The notes below the pieces were generated by a model that worked only from the letters and a program-made list of their open reading frames with translations, made no database searches and was not told the DNA's origin. From Tanytarsus gracilentus (lineage: Eukaryota > Arthropoda > Insecta > Diptera > Chironomidae), in the NCBI GenBank assembly GCA_038502055.1, contig JAXRKN010000043.1, forward strand, positions 558,001 to 622,000: 64,000 bases of DNA, read 5' to 3'. Each line of letters starts with the position of its first letter. Position 1 is the stretch's first letter. A program made the position numbers and the translations under genes. Shown here one piece after another: positions 13,680 through 26,699 of this stretch.

Positions 13680-14270
13680 AAACTTTAGGCTCTGAAAAAT
13701 CGTATTTCCAGTTATTGAATAAGCATTCATGCAAGGCAATATCTTTTCTTTGTCTTTGCTCAATCAGAATCTGAAAAAAAATTTGAAAAAAGTTCATCCA
13801 GCTCTGCTGTACAGCTGATTATTGTTGGTTCCGCTGAGAGAAAAAAGATCCAGTTGACAATAATGGGCTTCGATTTGGCTGATAACTAAGCATAACCTAT
13901 GACATATGTATATTGCTGGATAGGTATTTAATCAAGGAGTTGGAATTTAAAGTCAGATTCAAAATATGACGCACAAAAAGTACAGTGGGACCCCAAAACT
14001 GTATTTTTATAAAAGGTACTGGATCTTATGGAACCGACATTGTGAAAAATTTAAAACTTCACTCAAAGGAAGCCACATTTAAGTCCAACACTTGAGAATT
14101 TTTTCAGAATTTTCCAAGATACTTTTGAAGGATAACTGATGAAAAAACTGAATTTGCTTTGTCAAAAATCATAGGGGTTTCAGTAAAAGCAGTTGTTTAA
14201 GACCTGAACATGCTTGTTGCCAAAAAATTTTACTACCATTAGAAAGCTAAAGTCCAATGCTACAAATTAA
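13680..14270 (-). repeat. Right arm of the hairpin element, inner part
   Basis: This is the reverse complement of about 13000-13593 with very few mismatches. It ends at ACAAATTAA, where an unrelated ~0.78 kb sequence begins. The remaining outer 90 bp of the arm resumes at 15050. Confidence 0.85.
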
Positions 14271-14341
14271 ACAAGATGGGTCTGCAAACGGCGTTGCCAT
14301 TTCCAATAGCTCCGCATAGATTAGTACCCTCCTCCATTGCA

Positions 14342-14645
14342 ATGGGCATTAGTGGCATTAGATTCCTGATGCAATGACGAGTTCAACGACATACATGAAG
14401 CCATAGTTCTGAAAAATGGACATTAGTGGCACTCGTGGCCGGCCATGATGGACATTCCTCAAAAATTGTCAATGTCAATCGATTCCTGATGCAATTACGA
14501 GTTCAACGATACCCATGAAGCCATAGTTCTGAAAAAATAGACATTAGTGGCACTCCTGGCCGACCATGATGGACATTCCTCAAAAATCGTCAATGTCAAT
14601 CAATTTCGATGCAATTACGAGTTCAACGATACCCATGAAGCCATA
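14342..14645. repeat. Tandem repeat, ~121 bp unit, about 2.5 copies
   Basis: The unit begins GACATTAGTGGCA at 14419 and again at 14540, with a shorter related copy from about 14346. Each carries ACGAGTTCAACGA followed by ATGAAGCCATA. It lies inside the Helentron-like insertion. Confidence 0.8.
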
Positions 14646-14821
14646 TAAGAGAAAATTTGTATGAAAAAGGACATTTTTGCACTCAGGGACGGTCCTTGGA
14701 GGGTCGTACCTTAAAACTAAATACTTCTTGCACAACTAGAGCCAAAACCCGATCTTTAGCCATAAACCCGAGTCAAATCCGACCAGCCGTTCTTGAGATA
14801 TGGCGTTCACTAAGATCGTAA

Positions 14822-14860
14822 GAAAGTGAGAAAGTGAGAAAGTGAGAAAGTGAGAAAGTA
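14822..14860. repeat. Minisatellite (GTGAGAAA)n
   Basis: Four to five copies of the 8 bp unit GTGAGAAA lie within the Helentron-like insertion. Confidence 0.85.
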
Positions 14861-15141
14861 AGATGACTTAAATGGCTCTAACTCCTCGTAGGAGCAACCG
14901 ATTTCAAATCTGTTTTCACCAGTTTGTAGGGTTTGACTAGGCCTATCATTTGAGTATATGTTTTGATATTGCACAATGTAATGTCTTGGCAGTAGGGGTC
15001 GAAAACAGGTTTTGGAAAAATCCAAAATTAATATATAGCGGAGCTATAATATATAAATGTTAAGGCTATCATGCTTTGTTTAAGCAGGTGATCAAAAAAT
15101 GTTTTTATTGAAGAAATTTATAATTCAATTTGTCTATATAG

Positions 15142-17255
15142 TAAATAAATGTGCTTTTGAAACACAAACAAATATTTTCCTGCTTCCGAATTCATTTCAA
15201 TTATCGTCGCTTTATATTTTATTGCAAAAAGCAGGTCTCACAAATACGCACGAAAAGGGATAAAATTGTGTATATGCAGCATGAGCCTGAAAATATATGT
15301 GTACGCATTTAAATGACTATATAGATAACAGTAGCAGCAGTAAAGAGAAACGTGCCATTTGAAAAGACATAAAAAGAACTATTGTTATCAGCCTCGTACA
15401 CACAGTGACAAATTCATATGAAATAAAAATAAATAAATCTAATATGGGAGATGCGAATTTCGCTATAGCGGCAAAGAAACGTCATCAACTATTTTCAATG
15501 CTACTGCTGCTGCTGGTTGCCCTTTCCAGCATTCCATTGATTGTCAATGCATGCCTTCCCCACTACGGATGAATATTGGATTTTCCAGCCAGGACATGCG
15601 CACACGCCAATTATGCCAGTCTGTATGTCTCACGATAGAAAAGCGAAAAATTTCCTGCTTTTTAATTTCTTGTTGTGTCGCGTGCGAAGCAGTCGACTTT
15701 ATTTCGCTGCCTGCGGAATTAATTAAAAAGGAAAAAAGGAGGAGAGTGAAAAAAGAAAAAAAGATAGAAGAAAGAGATTGAAGAAAACAAGCGTAAAAAT
15801 TAGAAAAAAGCTCTCTAGGGCACTTTGAGGTGAAATAAATTTTTTGTGTTCTCAACAGCAGACAAGAAAAAGTGAAATTTGTAAAAAACAAAAAGAAAAT
15901 TCATACGAGAAAAACCATGCTCAAAAGTTTCTAACTTTAAAAAATTGTTTTTTGAGAAAAATTGCAAAAGTGAAAAGTGTGTTAATTTTTATAAAAAGGC
16001 AGACAATTCTCTTCTCCGTCGCACTATATATAAAGGAAAAGAAAGAAGAAAAAATTAATTGAAAAAACTTTAATAATTTCATCTGAAGAGAAGCGAAAAA
16101 GGATGAGAAACTAATTGAGTGAGTTTGAGGGCAAAAATGTACAATAAAACATAAAAAACGTGAGAAAGACCTTCACATAATAATAAATTTTCCTCTTTTT
16201 TCCCTTCATAGCACAAAGAGTGAGTGAGAAGGAGAGTGAGTGAAGCTCAAATTACCCCTTGATGAAAAAATAATAGCAAAATAGATTAGGAGAGAAGTGT
16301 TAGGAAGTAGAAGAGAGAGAAGGAAATGAAATTAAAATAAAAAGCGATAAAAGCTCCCATCGAGTGTGTAGTGACAATCTCTCGAGTGTGTGAAGATCCG
16401 GAGAAAAAATAAATCCGAACAGAAGAGAAAATATTTGCTTTCGATCCAATCAAGTAAAGTGAGTATAACCAAGGCTGTGAGTGCAAAGATGAGTTTTGAC
16501 TTTTGAGGAAATATAAATCAGAAATACGTTAGGGAATTTTTTGAGCTTTTTTTCTTCATTTTTTTATAAAGTTAAAACCTTTCGAAGCAGATTCTATCGA
16601 TTATCTTTTTCATCACTTCATCTGCAAATTTTTTACGTTCTTGTTCACATTTTTCGGTAAATTCTTCAATGAATTCCGAGTTTTCTTGGAAGATTTTCTT
16701 TTCTGCAATTGTTTGTGTAAAGTTTTTAATCAAATTATGAGGTTAAAAGCTTCTTTAATTTTTATCAGCCATTTTTCAATTAAAAAGTTAAAAAATTAAT
16801 TTAAATCACACAAAAAATTATTTGTTTGAATAAGCAGCGTTTTTTTGTAATTTAATTTAAAATCACAATGAATTAAATTATGTTTTTGAATTCTCTCAAA
16901 GCTCTTTTCTCCTTATTTCTGATTTTTCTTTTGTGATAATCGCAAATGACAGCTGTATAAATAAAAATAATAAACATGTCTAGAATGATGTTTTTCTACT
17001 CTCTTTGTGTTTTCACCATCTTAAAAAAAAATATTTTTCAAAGAAGAGAGAACGTAATATGCTTTTCGCATCGTGCTTTAAATCCTTATCGTACAAAATT
17101 TGTTTGTGTGTTTTGTGTGAAGCATGAAACAAAAAGAAACATTGTAAAATATCTTCTTTCAAATTTTATATCGCAACAAAATGGCGGACAATATAATTTT
17201 ATATATATAAAACAGACAGTGGCTGCTGTTTCTCCAATGCAGATTGTTTCGATTT

Positions 17256-17260
<5 letters not shown>
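15142..17260. other. Region upstream of ace-1 with a candidate non-coding first exon
   Basis: No protein gene is supported here. The stretch from about 15700 to 16458 is purine-rich on the plus strand, contains TATATAAAGG at 16024, and ends at a good donor (GTGAGTAT at 16459). It could be a 5' UTR exon of ace-1, whose first coding exon is preceded by a splice acceptor, but the link is a guess: 14.7 kb separates them. The rest is AT-rich DNA with chance frames. Confidence 0.25.

Positions 17261-17294
<34 letters not shown>
17261..17294 (+). repeat. Microsatellite (GT)17
   Basis: A perfect run of 17 GT dinucleotides. Open frames translating it (CVCVCV or HTHTHT) are artefacts of the repeat. 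Confidence 0.97.
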
Positions 17295-17296
<2 letters not shown>

Positions 17297-20200
17297 TCCG
17301 ATAATAGTCAACCGACACCTCAATAACTTTTCTACATTATCATTCGTCCCTCGATCCCTACTCACTCGGCCGATCAATTTCGCACAATTTAGTGTGATAC
17401 AAAATCGACAGATAAAGAAAAAAAGAGGACTATTTTTAATGCCAGTGGCATTATTTTGATACAATTTATGTTTTTATTATTGATTATGACTTAAAAATTT
17501 GAGTTCCAGATTAAAAATAAATTTATCGCGTTTTAAAAGATTAAAAATTCCAAATCCCTTGCAATCAATGCATGTGTCGTCCGTTTCTCGTCATTCAAAA
17601 TGATATTCATCTCTCAGTCGAAGGACTGGTGATATCAACTAACTAGATGCAGGATATATTTGAAGCTGTGAAAAAGACCTTCTGCTGAAGCTACCAAAAT
17701 TTGATACTCTCTAAAGGCCTCTCCATTCAATTTTATACATTATTTAACGAGACCAAAAAATCTACCATCTCTATGCCTGTTTTTGCCTTTCTGCTCATTC
17801 TCCGTCTGACATTTTATTGAAATAGCAAACAAGTTTTCTCCTTTTTATGTACCAACACCAAGGAGAAAGAAAAAAGTTTCATATTCTCTCTTTTTCAATG
17901 TGAGAACGAGGGGATGATGCAATGCAGATAATTATTGTCTATACTGGGAAAATATGTTAAGCTTCATCTCTCGGTAGATTTAAATTACTCGCCTAAAGCT
18001 CCACATCTTTTTTAAACGAATTATAAATTCGAGTTTAATTACTTTCCTCAAACACAAATTAAGCTTGCACTCATTCTTCTTTTTTGTAAAAATTACTTTA
18101 TCTTCATCAACTATAATTATTGCAATAAAAATGTTTTAAAGAATGAAAACACGACCGACAGTCCTCAACGACGACAATAAAGCACATAATAACAAAATGA
18201 TATAAAAATTCTTCTTTTTGTTAAGAAGGGAGAGCCAAAAGTTTATATAGAGACAAGAAGGGAATTCAATGGGGAAATATGGAAATATAAAAACTTTTAT
18301 TGCCTATAATTTCAATAATTTTATCGATTTTTCTTCCTCTTCGGTATTTGTTTGTCTCTCGAAAGGAAAAAGTTAATAATATTATTAATTTTTGTGGGTA
18401 AATTTTATGTTTGAAATATTTATTGTCTTTTTACTGAAAACCCGAGAATATATTTTAGTTGAGAATTGAGTAAGCTTTAAAATTTTAAAAAATTTCTTCT
18501 GCGTCAAATTCATGGAATTTATATTTTTTGAATGAAAATTTCATAAATGTGAAAAATGTCAGTCGTTTGAATTTTTATATGAGTGGTTGAGGATGAACTT
18601 GAAAGATATCTGAATTATCGATGAGCCTCATCGCCTACACACGAAAAATTTGTGGAGGAGGACGAATGAAGACAAAATTCACTTGATAATGAAGTTAAGT
18701 GGTGATTTTTTTAATATCGCGAGACACACACACGGCATACGCACAAACACATAATGACGCTATAAAAAATGGAGCAGTAAAAGCGTTTAATTAAACAGCA
18801 GGCACAAACTCATTTATACGACCGACCTGCTCCTTCTGCTGCTGTAAAAGACGGCACGTGAAATTACATTATTATATCCGAAACTGCTGTTTTTCACACA
18901 GCTTTTAATGGGGAAAAGCAAGCTGCTTTTAATTTGAAAAGAGAGAAGGAAAAGCTATAATGGCTCGTTAAAGGTAAAGTTTCAAGGTCACATGTACACA
19001 TACACCATGTAAAATTTGTATTCAAATGTGCAGCTAGAAACGAGAGCTAACCAGGAAAGCATAGAAAAGTTTGAAGTATACAGCACACATGATATATATT
19101 TTCATAATAGTAAATGTTTAACTGCAGTCACGAGTGTTGCGTGTGAATACTGTTGAATATATGTATTTGAATTAGAACATGCTTTTACCTCACGTATGCA
19201 CGACTTTATAGTAACAATTGCGAAAAAATTCAGAAACTCAATCTGAATAATCGTGTCATGCTTATCCGTCATATTTAGTTACTTAAACGAAATACGATAC
19301 GATGTTGTTCTTGGATGAAACTTTAGAGTGCTTGATGCTAAAACAGTCAATTTATTGATAATCTTATGTATTAAAAAATTTAATGGTACATTGAAAAGAT
19401 AAAACTAAAACTCCAAAAATTAATTTTAAATCCATTCAAATATCTTTCATACCCTCGCATTTTTCTTTGGCTCACACAGCTGCTAGGAATATTCAATCCT
19501 CTTTTCTCAATTTTCCTTATCAGAAATCAATTTCGTGTCTATGGGGAAAAAGTTTTAATTCAATTTATGTTACTGCTTTATTCCCCTCTCTTTTTTTCGA
19601 CGCTGCTCACGATGTCTACAACTCTAGATTCCAAAGCGAGTCTTTTGCAAATACACAAAAACCAATTTTCTTAAATCTTCTCCATTTTTCCCCTCCGGTG
19701 TCTCATTCCCTTGAATTCTTTCGATATCAATGTTATTCATGCAAAAGTAAGCTCCATGAGAATGTGAAATTGTTCTACAAATGACCAAAAATAAATTTGA
19801 AATTTTCATGCTTCACATTTTCTTTTCTGTTCCTTTTTTAAAATATTTATGTTAAATAGCAAAAATGAGCACACCCCTAAGCTTTCTCCCTTAACATATC
19901 ATACCATTTATACAGTAGTGTGTATGAAGTCGCGAGGCGGCAGCAGTAAAGAAGAAAAAGCTTTTTTGCATAATCATTTTTTGGAAAGCGAGAGATATTT
20001 TGCATGAAAATTGTAGTGCTGTTAGCATATGGGATATTTTGTGCATAAATATGAAGGTATATAGAAGAAGGGTCAATGATAAAAATGTAAGATTAAAGTG
20101 ATAAATTAATTTTTAATTAAAAATATTTTAAGCTTGCTAAAAAATATTTTTTATTCAAACCTACTTTGCATAAAACGGAAGAGATAAAGATTATCTTAGG

Positions 20201-23200
20201 ATCAACCGTGAGATTTTATTAACACAGTAAAGTCCTTATAAAAGAAAAGTGAAAATTTTCTGAGAGATTTCAATTTTAATTTCATGATGGAAAGACTGGA
20301 GAAGGGTAAAGAAGAAAAGTTTCACACTAAAATGAGAGACACACTGTCACGCCTTGTATTATAAATTAATTGAGTGAAAAATATTTTAATTTTGCATATA
20401 ATTAAATTCAGAAGCTCTCACTTGCCATGTAGACGTTTTCCTGTGATGATGGCGTTAGGAAACAAAAACAACATGAATATTCAACGAGCTAAAAAGAATT
20501 TTTTAATCTTCTGTGCTTAAAATTTATTCACTCTCTGAAATTGTGTTGTGTGATGAAATTTTTCATCTTCTTTCGCCATCTCTACGAAGGAGCTTCTTCT
20601 AATGAAAAAGGGGTGAAACTTGTACTTATGATAATTACTTGCCACGTTTGAAGAATTGACAATTTTTATAAAAGAAAAAAATAATTTAATTTAAATTCCT
20701 TTAGACATTTCGAACAATCACAATAAGTTAGTTAAATAAAAGTTTATTCCATCTGAGTCAAAATAATAAATAAAGATTTTGGCTTTTATGATATTTTCAA
20801 AGAAGAGCGCAATAGTAGATTTAACGCTTACAATTGGATTTTACAGAGCTTTTCCAACTGGCGAAAGTCGTAAAAAAATTTGTATTCCAATCATGTCGAG
20901 TGTCGTTCGATAAAAGCATTTTTGCTCTATATGAGTGAAATATGTTGGAATATGAATGAACTTGAAATGACAAGAAAGGCGAGCCTAAAAAATTGAATTT
21001 TTCCTTCATTTGATTCAAAAAATATGAAAAAGTTCATTTGATTATTTATTTAGTATTTGTTACAAATTAACATTCTTAATGAATGAAAAAAGCTCTCGTG
21101 ACATAAATAATTCCACAACACAGGCAATGTTGCAAATCCCCAATGTGCTTGACATTTCTCACCTCCACATTTTCTTACGTCTAATCGATAATCTCATGTG
21201 TTTCAGACCTTTCATGCTGATTAGTAGATTTCATCTAAGTTGATCCGGAAATAATCCTCATACTTAACAAAAAGCCAACCACATTGTGACGTCACACACA
21301 CAAAGTCCGCATCTATCTTATAGTTTGCTAATGTCATTTTAGTCTTCTTACGCGTTTACTGCCAAAAAAAGAAATGACAAAATATTGATTCACAAGAGGC
21401 ACATAAGCATGCTCATATTCACATGGCACAGTTCTTAGGGATCACATAAATTTAGTTTAATCTTCAAAAGAAAGGATATAATGGCATGGCCTCAAGGAAT
21501 AGATGTCCACCTTCATTCACCCACATTCTTTCCTCTGCTCTATATAGTGAGTGTACTTATCTCTCTTTCTCTAAGATGCGATGACTTTTCAAGCATAAAA
21601 ATTGAATGATAAAAACGGAAGACGCTTTACTATACATTTTTGCATATTTTTAGTCCTATGTGCATGGATATATGCTGGATAGAAAGTTTATTTAAGTAAA
21701 CTCCACCTGAGTTGATAGCTATTTTCACTTTTGTACGTGTTTTCATGGTGAATCGTCGTAAGGGTTTATTGCGGATAAAAGATAATGGATGCAATATTTT
21801 TTTGAAGTACTCCTTGCAGATTAAAAGTTTTTTTTGTGTACGACACAGTCAGAGAATTTTCTCTTTATTTTTTATGTAATGAAATTCATCGCATTTTATA
21901 TGTCAAAATTAAATTCCAACCCAACTGCCAGTGTCCAAATCAAAAACAACCGAATGATTTTTCACAATTTTGTCTAAAATCATTGCAAGCATTAACTTCC
22001 ATAAAACTTTTTGAACCTTATTTTTTCCATATGAGCTTTTACTTTTTACTTCAACCTCCGTCGTCATTGTCATCCGCACTGTATACTGAATGAGCTTTTG
22101 CCTCACTCCCTTTATATTCTCTGGGTTTCTTTTTCCTCGAAACAACGTCCATAAAATTTTATGGATTTTTATTGTAAGGCCAAAAAAGTTTTTTCTTAGG
22201 CTGCTACTGCTCCGTGCTCTTCCTCTCGCCGCGCTTCATGGATGGAAAAGTAAATCGATTTTCTTGATTTTTTTTCTTCTTGGGGAAAAAAATCGGTCGG
22301 TGAGAAGATTTTTCTTGAGAAAGGATCTTTTTCCGCTTTTATGCAGGGGTAAACTTTTCTTTTTTAGCTTTTCTCACCATTGAACCTTTCGCAGAGAGAG
22401 AAAACGTGAAGAATAAAATGAAAATTTACCTTTAGCAATTAAAAATGCAATCACTCTTCTTATCTTACTTTTCATCCTCCGACAGCTCATCAGTGAGCGA
22501 TAATAAATTAAAAAAAAATACGATTCATACGAAATAATTTTCTTAATGACGGAAATACATAAAAAGATAACATGCAAAAAATTAATAAATTTTAACTCCC
22601 ATCTAAATGAATTGCATATAGAAAGTTGAAAACTTAATTATTTACTCAAATGACATACATGTGTTGAACGATTTAGTTACTTGAACGATGATGAGGGGAA
22701 GCGTGTGTAACTAATTTCCTCTTGGCACGCACCGGACTTTTAATACATTGATCTTAACAAATTGCAAAAGTTCTTCATTTACTTTTTCAAGCCATTTTAT
22801 CCGCATGGCATGTTTCTATGTATCTATATATTGATGGTTCACATGCGGTGAATTAATTTCAACTAACAAAATGAACGAAACTAATTAAATTTTTTTCTTC
22901 CACTAAAAAAATTCCATAATTTTGATAAATTATTAATTAGATAGATTGAAATAGACAAGATTAGAAAAATCAAATCAAATTAATTAACGTTAGATTTTGC
23001 CTAAAATGTTTCTTAACTCTATCATCAAAACTCTTTCTTTCAAAAAAATTGATTCATATTAAAGTGTCTCATTTTAACCCTATGGAATTTTATCTTATGC
23101 CATGCACATACAAACACTTATACATTTGTGGTTATTAGATTTTCTCTTTTCTCGGCAAATTCTTCTTCTTCATGCTAAAATTTTTAGTGCTGCACATTTA

Positions 23201-24695
23201 GAGTATTTTTCCTATGGCATGTGCAATATGGATACAATAAGCTTTAATTAAATTTTTTCTTCTGGATCTATGATGCAAAGCGAGAGAGAGAGAGTGAAAA
23301 TATGTGTTGAAAGGCTTATGAAGAAAACGGTTTGAAATTGTTATGTTGAAAGATGAACATATTCATGAGGACGATAAGAAGAAATGTTGTGTGCACAGCC
23401 ATAAAATGTGTAATTTAAATAAAGCTTTTTCGAAAAGGAGCTTTTTTCAAACATGTACACATATAACATAACCCCTACTCACTCATGTGTACATACACTC
23501 AAGAACTCACCGAGGCAAATTGCTTGCAATAAAATTTTAATTCCTATGCAGAACTCGAGGAGATTACTTTTTAATATGCTATGTGCTTCGGTTGGCTACT
23601 CCATTCGATCTTTTTCATATTGTGCTTTCGGTGCTAGAAAAAATGACACAGTTTGTCCTTTTTTTGGTGTTTATTGGACTTTTGAGTTGTCGAGTGAAAT
23701 GTTTAATGAAAGATAATGAAAAAGAGAATTGATATAAATTTCACTTCCAAGACTTTCATTGGGCGCTGTAAAATCTCAAAATCTAATAAAATTATCCGTG
23801 CAAAAATTTCACATAAAAACATTAAAGCAGACAATCTTAAATAAACAAAAAGCTTGAAAAATCCGCCCTTAAGGTAAAATGCTTGGTTGGCCATCTATTT
23901 TTTCATGTTTATATTTTAAAAATATATGCATCGAAAGTTTACCTAGTGCACGAACTATACGCTTTATAGAGAAACAAATAAAAATGAGAAAAGGCCTCTA
24001 GAGAGTAAAGGTTCTGTGCTGTATGTGCAAATACTCACATTTGTCGAGCGAGAGAAAGAAAATTTTATTGTTTTTTTACTTCCACATGAAAGTTGGATTT
24101 ATTTATGCAATTTCACTCCAAAAAAATATATGCAAGCAGCATTTAAACTAGGTTGGAGCAATAAATCATACAGAAAAAAACAGTTCATGTAAAGTGGGAA
24201 TTACTTAAAACTCTCATGCTGTAGCTGCAGTATTTTTCAAATGCAATTAAACGTTGGAAAATGACTTTTTATGGTCCTTTGGAACGAAAGCTTGTATTTT
24301 GTGGTGAGTCTTGCTTTTATGATTTTCCATGCGATGGCCTAAAAAGAAAGAATAAAAAAACACATTCGCTAAGACGCGAGCATTGCATTACCTTGAAAGC
24401 AGCACCAACGTTTTTCTCAAATTTTTATTGTCTGAACGCTGCAATGTATTATCGATTTTTGAGAAACAGCGCGAGTAAGTTAGAGGACGAGTGAGTGGTG
24501 ATGGGAAAAAGAAAACAAAGTGGATTAGTTTTCATTGTTAATGTTAACAGCAACAGCAGAGAAATGTAACTTTGCGTGCCAACATCGTGTGGAATGTGTA
24601 AGAGGTTAATCGAAAATTACTAAAGTAATTTCAAATAATGAAGCGTGTTAATTATTAACAGCAACAAATTTAACTATTTTTTTCACTTCTTGGTA
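17295..24695. other. Gene-free AT-rich DNA
   Basis: About 7.4 kb with no recognisable gene, RNA gene or repeat structure beyond A/T runs, small purine-rich patches and GAGAGAGA near 23280. The longest frames (about 105 codons at most) lack domains, splice context and codon bias. Given its position it is probably intergenic or first-intron DNA of ace-1. Confidence 0.45.
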
Positions 24696-25203
24696 CCCAC
24701 AAAACAAAATAGCTCCAATTTGAGCTCAAAAATCGCTCATATTTGTGTCAAATCTTGAGCTCAAAATTTGATATCAAATTTGTCAGTGCCTGGTCAAAAA
24801 TTTTCTATTTTTTGACCTCAATTTTAGATCTTTTTGACCTCTAAATTTGATGTCAATTTTATGTCTAAATGATATCAATTTGAGCTTAATTTGATATCAA
24901 AAATTAGATATATTTTTGAGCTAAATTTGATATCAAAATTTGAGCTCAAAAATTTCAGAAGAAAATTTTAAAAAATTTATTATGTCAATTTTTGACATTT
25001 TTTTGAGCTCAATTTTTGATGTTTTTTTGAGCTCAATTTTTAATGTTTTTTTGAGCTCAATTTGAGCTCATGTTCCATATTCCGCTTTCAGGAACACTTA
25101 ATTTAATTAAGTTTTTTACTCATTTTTTGCTCTCGTACTAGTTCTTTTTTGCTCTGTAACGAATTTAAAGTGTTTATATAGTGATAAAATTAATTTTTAC
25201 TTA

Positions 25204-25281
25204 CCGCCGATGATAGGATTCGAACCGTTGTCCAAAGTCTCAGCTAACCCTCGCGCACGCGTAACTGCGTCACCAAGCCTA
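25204..25281 (-). repeat. tRNA-like segment (possible tRNA-derived SINE head)
   Basis: On the minus strand the segment reads GGCTTGGTGACGCAGTTACG (A-box-like), then GGTTCGAATCC (25226-25216), a perfect B-box/T-loop motif, about 45 nt later. The acceptor and T stems do not pair well (the 3' side reads CATCGGCGG), so it is not a functional tRNA. A degenerate pol III promoter or SINE head is the best reading. It sits inside the satellite-filled element. Confidence 0.4.
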
Positions 25282-25477
25282 AATATTTATTATTTCTCAC
25301 TTGGCTAAAACGTATATTTAAGGTGTTGCTGTCCAGTTCTCTAATTTTTCTCAAATTTTGTTCAAAAATGATATTGATTAATTTTTTACAAAATTTAATT
25401 TGTTAAAATATTTTTTTATTTACGTTTTTGTGAAGAAAAGTTACTTGAGATTATTTCTAAAAGTTTTCTCAACATCC

Positions 25478-26645
25478 GGTGGATGCTTGTTTTTCCTGAG
25501 TGCTTATAATTCCTGAGTAAAATTAAATATGTCAATATTTCACGAACAACGCGTTTTACACCTTGACTTTCTATATAAAGTTTGAAGGTATTATCATGCT
25601 CTACAATTTTTTTTAGTCATGGAGGTTCATATCAACACATTAAAAACCCATTTTGAATTTTTATTGTGAGATAAGTCCTTTAAAAATATATTTTTAAAAG
25701 TGTTTTTAATTCCTGAGTGAATTTGCTTATAATTCCTGAGTAAATTACACATTAGTAGTCTTTGAATTTTTCGTGAGTGAAAATTTTTTTTTACGCGATA
25801 AAATCTTTTATGGACCAAAAAATTAATATGAACATGCTTGTAACTGTTGCCGCGTGACTTATATGTGGCAGATAAATATTAAAGAAGTAAATAAATGTCT
25901 TCCCCATGGCTTTCCGAAAAAAGCACCACCGGAGGAACCAACATCCAGCATAGATAATAAAATTTTTCAGAGGAGCAATATAATGGACAGAAACCAGCAT
26001 CAAGCGAAAAAATCATGTGAAATCTAGTGAAGGAACTAACATCCAGCGGAGGAAGTGACATTCGACTCAGGAACTAACTTCTAGGAGAGAAACCGAGATT
26101 CAGTTCCAGTATTACCTGCAAAAATATTTCAAAACTAAAGGAAATAAAGGCTTGTAGGATCTTGATATAGGTAGATTTCATTAAGTTTCATTCTTTTTTG
26201 TCAACTGAAGCGATTAAGCTCTGATTTTAAATATTTTAACAACTAAATTTTTCAAAAAAGTCATGAAATTATCATTGAAAGATGTCAGCGCAAGCAGTGC
26301 TTGCACTTGTCGAATATTACATCGCTTAAATTATCAATCTATTTATTTTTGAACACTTCCCTCAAGAAAGTATAAAGATTGAATAACAAGTTGATTTTAT
26401 ATCAAATTTTTAAAATTTACTCAGGAATTATAAGCATTCACTCAGGAATTATAAACAAGGTTTTGAATTCATTTTTGAGCATGAAGGACGCGGTTAAAAA
26501 ATTTAAAGTTAGACTCAAAATAAAGCTGTGTTTTTTGCGAATCCAACGAGGTATTTATAATAAATGATCAGTAATGCCAAGTAAGAGAAATTCCATGTTT
26601 TATTATCTTGCGATTCAATTTACTCAGGAATTACAAGCGTCCACC
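25478..26645. mobile_element. Nested element with TTCCTGAGT terminal and subterminal repeats
   Basis: The termini are GGTGGATGCTTGT at 25478 and, inverted, ACAAGCGTCCACC ending at 26645. Both are followed inwards by TTCCTGAGT. A second inner pair of the same motif doublets faces inwards at about 25707-25741 and 26408-26455. No clear target-site duplication is seen. The centre has irregular repeats of GGAACTAACATCCAGC type (25930-26090). No transposase is encoded. The arrangement suggests a non-autonomous DNA transposon whose terminal motif is repeated subterminally. Confidence 0.55.
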
Positions 26646-26699
26646 CTAAATTGATGACATTTAAAATTTTGATGTCTTTTATAGATTTAAAAGAGCTAA

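Larger units (their letters stand above)
14272..15049. mobile_element. Helentron/HINE-like insertion inside the hairpin element
   Basis: This block is absent from the left arm, so it was inserted into the right arm after the hairpin formed or spread. It contains a ~121 bp tandem repeat (14342-14645), an 8 bp minisatellite (14822-14860) and a terminal palindrome (15034-15048, TATAGC-GGA-GCTATA) one base from its right border. There is no clear target-site duplication beyond one or two A bases, and the site reads T|T on the minus strand. Central tandem repeats plus a terminal hairpin and T-T insertion are known for Helentron-derived non-autonomous elements such as DINE-1. The assignment is inference; the insertion itself is directly visible. 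Confidence 0.5.
12909..15141. mobile_element. Large foldback (long-hairpin) element with TA flanks, interrupted
   Basis: The outer ends are inverted copies beginning CTATATAGACAAATTG, and each is flanked by TA (12907-12908 and 15142-15143), as expected for a TA target-site duplication of Tc1/mariner-type elements. The left arm is 12909-13593. Its reverse complement is found at 13680-14270 and, after an interruption, at 15050-15141. The loop is about 86 nt (13594-13679). The arms are ~690 bp and differ at only a few sites (for example a substitution in the GTGCATCA/GTGCGTCA block), so the element is young or homogenised. No transposase frame is visible; it is probably non-autonomous. If transcribed it would form a long double-stranded RNA. 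Confidence 0.85.

Noticed and set aside
17159..17464. Frames with CVCVCV and HTHTHT runs
   Set aside because: Both are translations of the (GT)17 microsatellite.
25791..26061. Minus-strand hydrophobic frames in the nested element
   Set aside because: Overlapping frames, no domain, low-complexity translation of repeats; no transposase motif.
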